A stretch of 64,000 bases of DNA from Eutypa lata (taxonomy: Eukaryota; Ascomycota; Sordariomycetes; Xylariales; Diatrypaceae): positions 434,001 through 498,000 of the forward strand of contig JAKULF010000006.1 of the NCBI GenBank assembly GCA_022661535.1, given 5' to 3'. Shown here one piece after another: positions 60,696 to 64,000 of the stretch. The translations under genes were made by a program, and so were the position numbers. Position 1 is the stretch's first letter; each line of letters begins with the position of its first letter. The notes under the pieces are model-generated. The model was not told the origin of the DNA. It saw only the letters and a program-made list of their open reading frames with translations, and ran no database searches.

Positions 60696-61384
60696 GGTGC
60701 AGTGGTGAAGGAGGCATTAATTCCTGGTACTATTGCCTTCTCTCTCTCTCTCAGTCTCTAACTAACTATAGCACTTGGACCAAAATAGGAAATGAGTGGA
60801 ATGTGGAATACGATGATTATTGCCTTTTTACCCAAGAGTAGTCAAGGGGGGGGAACATAACAGCCTAGAGAGGAATTGGGGATTTGAGTATGTCTTGGGT
60901 CTTGGAACTTGGAAAAGATAGTACGAAGTAGAATAAGTTGTCACGATTCCCGGTAACAATTGAATTTTGGAAAAGAAAAGGGACCGACCATAGACCGTGA
61001 GTGGGTCTCTTCGCCCGCCTCGCGCCGTCTGTACCTGAACTAGATCAACTTTCTCACTAGCCGCGTCAAACTGTGCGAATGCAATTGCCCAATCTGCTAA
61101 TTACTTGCTGTAGTTTACAGTAATTCGGCCTACCAGAGCACAAGCCAAGTATAGGAGCATTTTTAAACCAGGGGTTATCTCAACGCTAGACAGGGATATA
61201 ATAACAGGGAGATCACAGACCTCCAGTTTATATACCCCCTGAACTTTGGGGGCGCCCTGGTGCCCTTTGTTGGAAACTGACATTTCTACTGGCTGCAATT
61301 ATCAAATTTCCTTGTCGCCCCTCTAATTAATGTTGCATGCGAAAGTCTATCCAACCTCTTTTCGGTCGAGTGTAATTTCTCTTA

Positions 61385-61738
61385 TCATCTGACCCTCAAG
61401 CGCTCCTTGCGCTCATTGCGCATCAATTTTGGGTCTTCCTGGAGATGCCTGGCAAGCCTGGGGATTCGCTGCGGCTTTTCTGATTTCGGCTTGCCCACCA
61501 CGGAACATTCTGCAGTTTTCAGCGATTGATTCCAGCCTTTCTCCTGCATAATGCAGGTACCAAGTAACATCAACACCGAATGAGGGAAAGCTTCCTTGGC
61601 TTCCTTCCTTCCCAATTGCGGGGGTCGGAGAGATCCTTCTTTCGTCACACTTGTCACGTCACGCAATTCATCGTGCAGCTGTAACGTAAAGTTAACTATA
61701 CGTACATGTAGATTTTGCTTTCCCTTTTTGGGTGTCAT
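61385..61738 (-). CDS. Unsupported small ORF, possible hypothetical protein
   Basis: An ATG-initiated frame of 117 codons, basic and rich in Lys and Arg, ends KERKERLRVR. No signal peptide, span or family motif is visible, and no splice partner was found. The codon use is not clearly that of the neighbouring genes. It may be chance or a relic of a transposon. Confidence 0.2.
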   Translation of the reverse strand: MTPKKGKQNLHVRIVNFTLQLHDELRDVTSVTKEGSLRPPQLGRKEAKEAFPHSVLMLLGTCIMQEKGWNQSLKTAECSVVGKPKSEKPQRIPRLARHLQEDPKLMRNERKERLRVR

Positions 61739-61791
61739 TAGAGGCTATTGTGGAAGGTGGAGAGAAAGGAAGGACAGTCTTCATCCTATAC

Positions 61792-61824
61792 GCGCCGCAT
61801 TTGCGCCGCATTTGCGCCGCATTT
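61792..61824. repeat. Three tandem 11-bp repeats
   Basis: GCGCCGCATTT occurs three times without change or gap. Confidence 0.95.
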
Positions 61825-62361
61825 AGCGAGGAATGGAAGGTATTGGACATCAACTACCTATGTATGTAGTAGCTACCCCTCGAACCGCGGATTCATCAAC
61901 GAGCGTGGTCCACGATAGAATTAAAAATGAGATCCAAGCTCCCAGAGGCATGTAGGTACATATGTACGTGGGTACATGAGAGATCTGAAATGGTGATTTG
62001 CGGGTTTTGGCGCCCACGCAGATCAATTTAAGGGGCTACCACATAGAACTAGAGCTCTATTTATTCCTCGCGCGCGGCAAAGTTGGGGTCCTAAAGATAT
62101 GCACACTGTAAGCCACGAGGACCCCAAAATTTCGATATTCGGTAGTGCTGATAGTCCGCGAGCCGTTCTGCAAGCCTCTTTGCCTCTGGCTTAACGGGAA
62201 GAAAAGAATAAACCTTGAAGGTCGGGACCAAGAGTCGCTTGTGGCGTCGAAGCTTTAACGACTAATTTGTTGATGCGCGATTCCAACACGATGAGTGACT
62301 TCAAAACTTGGCAGATTCCGCGAATCCTGGATCGTTTATCGGGCTGGCTGGCTACCTAGCT

Positions 62362-62400
62362 GCAACGTTTGAATGGCCAGGTAGCCCCAGTTTGTCAAAC
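62362..62400. repeat. Degenerate second copy of the element's left border
   Basis: CAACGTTTGAATGGCC resembles CAACGTTTAACCGGCC, which spans the left target duplication and the element's first bases about 61 bp further on. Similarity fades after about 25 bases. Confidence 0.4.
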
Positions 62401-62424
62401 CTTGACTTGAGCCTCATAGTCCAA

Positions 62425-62940
62425 CGTTTAACCGGCCCAGTTAGCTGGACCTGGTCGAATCGTTAATTCGTCCGCGTCTAACCGCTTCCGGCAATTATCT
62501 CGTCGATGCCTCATCTCCCCCAGGAATCTTTTATGCCAAGTGACCAAGGGTGCGCTGGGGTGGTACTTACACCTTTAACATACGGACCACTTCCACCACT
62601 TACCTACCATTTCCACCATTTAACTACTACTTTTACCACTTACTTACGTACATCGTAGCGCCGTTATCGTTAGTTATAACATAGCATAAGGTATATATAT
62701 ACCTTAAAAAGGGCTCGTTGCTTAAGCTTTCGGAATTTAGCTTAAGTGTAGTATTGATGGTGTTATGTATGTAGGTTAATGGTGGTAGGAAAAATTGGTA
62801 TGGCAAAAGTATTACCCTTGTACCTTGGCATGCGCGCGAATGTGCTTGACATTAGGGATTACCAACGGGTTTGCCGGAAGCGGTTAGACGCGGACGAATT
62901 AACAATTCGACCAGGTCCAGCTAACTGGGCCGCGTTTAAC
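62425..62940. mobile_element. 500-bp non-autonomous element (MITE) with 62-bp TIRs and 8-bp target duplication
   Basis: The element spans 62433-62932, exactly 500 bp. Its ends (62433-62494 and 62871-62932) are inverted repeats matching at 61 of 62 positions; the one mismatch is a C/T transition. Both are bordered directly by CGTTTAAC (62425-62432 and 62933-62940), an exact 8-bp direct repeat, as made by hAT transposases (some Mutator-like elements also give 8-9 bp). The ends begin CGGCCCAGTTAG, which is not a classic hAT terminus. The interior has no transposase frame. It includes ACCACTT-type pyrimidine repeats and a perfect 20-bp palindrome (taaggtatatatatacctta, 62687-62706) near the centre. 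Near-identity of the ends suggests a recent insertion. Confidence 0.93.
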
Positions 62941-64000
62941 GGCCGCATCGTACGACCCGAAGTTAATTCCCGGTTTTAGAACCGGTTCTTACGACTCCCA
63001 ATATAGTTACATATTTCTTACATACATAGCTCAGGTTGACCTGTCATCCAGCAAGGCAACTTGTCCCATGATATGTCAAGGAATTAGGTGGCCTGTCGGT
63101 CGTAAAAACATCAATAACACTTGTCCTTGACTAAATATACACGTAATCCTACCACACCAGTGCTTAATACCCGATGCATGCATGAAGGATCCCACCGTGG
63201 CTGTGTGGCATTGAATAGACGCGCCCCCGAAATGAATTGACATGCTATGAGAATCAATATCCCGTAACTACAACTTTAGAGCGCTTTGAAGTAAGACAAT
63301 AACTACCTGGGTACTAAGCACCTTTCACAAGAATAGACATTGTTATTGCCTCTTGGAATCGATATATCCGCTGCACCAATGAGAGCCTCTTATTAGGTAT
63401 GTAGTCATCAATATAACTGTAGCTACACGACGCCACAACCTAACTAGCCAATTGGCACCAAAATAGGTAGTTAGATATGCTTCATCGGCTTCGTCACGAA
63501 GCGCGTACCAATAATTCATCTCATTCCATGAGGACACAACTGGTTAACAACGTGTTTCTACACGGCATGTAACCCTTGCGACGTCATGTTTCACACCACG
63601 TAGCCGCTATAGAGTTCCGGAGGCCCCACTAGCTAGTTAATGCAGCCACCCGCTCCTGAGGCTTATTTTAAGGATTCGGTTCTACCAGCTCGGCGGCGTA
63701 TCGCGCATCAATTCCGGCTGGCGGCAGGACGTGCATGTATCCTGTAGCTTACTGTTGATATCACATGCGTAACTCGGGTGATAAGTCGTTTGTCGTGTGA
63801 CCTAGAGTTATCTAATCTCTATTCATTTTGCAGGTTAGCAACGAGGAAAGGGGAGGTTTGATATGATTATCAAAGCAAGGCCGGAAATGAATAACTACAA
63901 AACCAACGACTATTCACTCATCCATATTTAATACATCACCATGACACGAAACCTGTAGTATTCAGCATAAGAAGGCTAGCTCAGTTGCTGGACAAAACTG
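62941..64000. other. Intergenic to window end
   Basis: No gene was supported. The very end (63973-64000) contains TAGCTCAGTTG, a match to a tRNA A-box, but the D-arm does not pair and the rest is outside the window. Confidence 0.5.

Larger units (their letters stand above)
60696..62432. other. Intergenic upstream of the coiled-coil gene
   Basis: The promoter lies near 60700-61000. A perfect 5-bp-arm palindrome (CCCCC...GGGGG) lies at 61235-61252. One minus-strand open frame (61385-61738, 117 codons, ATG start) is possible but has no recognised domain. Eleven-base repeats lie at 61792. Towards the end is a degenerate copy of the left terminus of the 500-bp element. Confidence 0.5.

Noticed and set aside
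61235..61252. CCCCC...GGGGG palindrome suspected to be a transposon terminus
   Set aside because: No inverted partner or target duplication was found within the window.
63965..64000. TAGCTCAGTTG at the window edge, matching a tRNA A-box
   Set aside because: The D-stem bases GCTC have no matching GAGC in place, and the rest of any tRNA is outside the window.

Overview
The window is nuclear DNA of a filamentous ascomycete, most likely a Sordariomycete. The signs are short spliceosomal introns (mostly 50-190 nt) with GT...AG ends and CTAAC/CTGAC-type branch points, GC-rich coding exons, long low-complexity spacers, and fungus-specific genes (FlbA-type RGS regulator, Pkc1, She9/Mdm33, ALG3, a PHD-bearing ORC4). 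Exon structures were built by hand; each joins in frame. No rRNA or convincing tRNA gene was seen.

Layout. 1-35.4 kb is an ordinary gene-rich arm: 3' end of a D-amino-acid oxidase (+), a DUF7053-like protein (-), ORC4 (-), a four-pass MARVEL-like membrane protein (+), protein kinase C (+), She9/Mdm33 (-), a HAD phosphatase (+), ALG3 (+) tail to tail with an EIF1AD-like gene (-), two convergent MFS transporters, a ccg-6-like GPI cell-wall protein (-) and the FlbA/RGS gene (-). From 35.4 to 52.8 kb there is a 17.4 kb stretch with no gene I can support. It holds microsatellites and a 0.9 kb transposon-like element with near-identical ends around an almost pure A+T core. Beyond it lie two secreted-protein genes (a cysteine-rich barrel-like protein and an Asn/Thr-rich secreted protein), a 1133-residue coiled-coil protein (-), and another gene-poor tail. 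The tail contains a clean 500-bp non-autonomous element: 62-bp terminal inverted repeats with one mismatch and an exact 8-bp target duplication.

How the genes relate. They are mostly independent housekeeping and signalling genes, not a biosynthetic cluster. Pkc1 (cell-wall integrity), FlbA (G-protein signalling and conidiation), ALG3 (N-glycosylation) and the GPI protein all bear on wall and development, but their co-location looks incidental. The points most worth a second look are the ORC4 protein, which carries two AT-hooks and a complete PHD finger before its AAA+ domain; the two non-autonomous elements; the gene desert bordered by secreted proteins; and the 20-nt gap between the ALG3 and EIF1AD-like stop codons.
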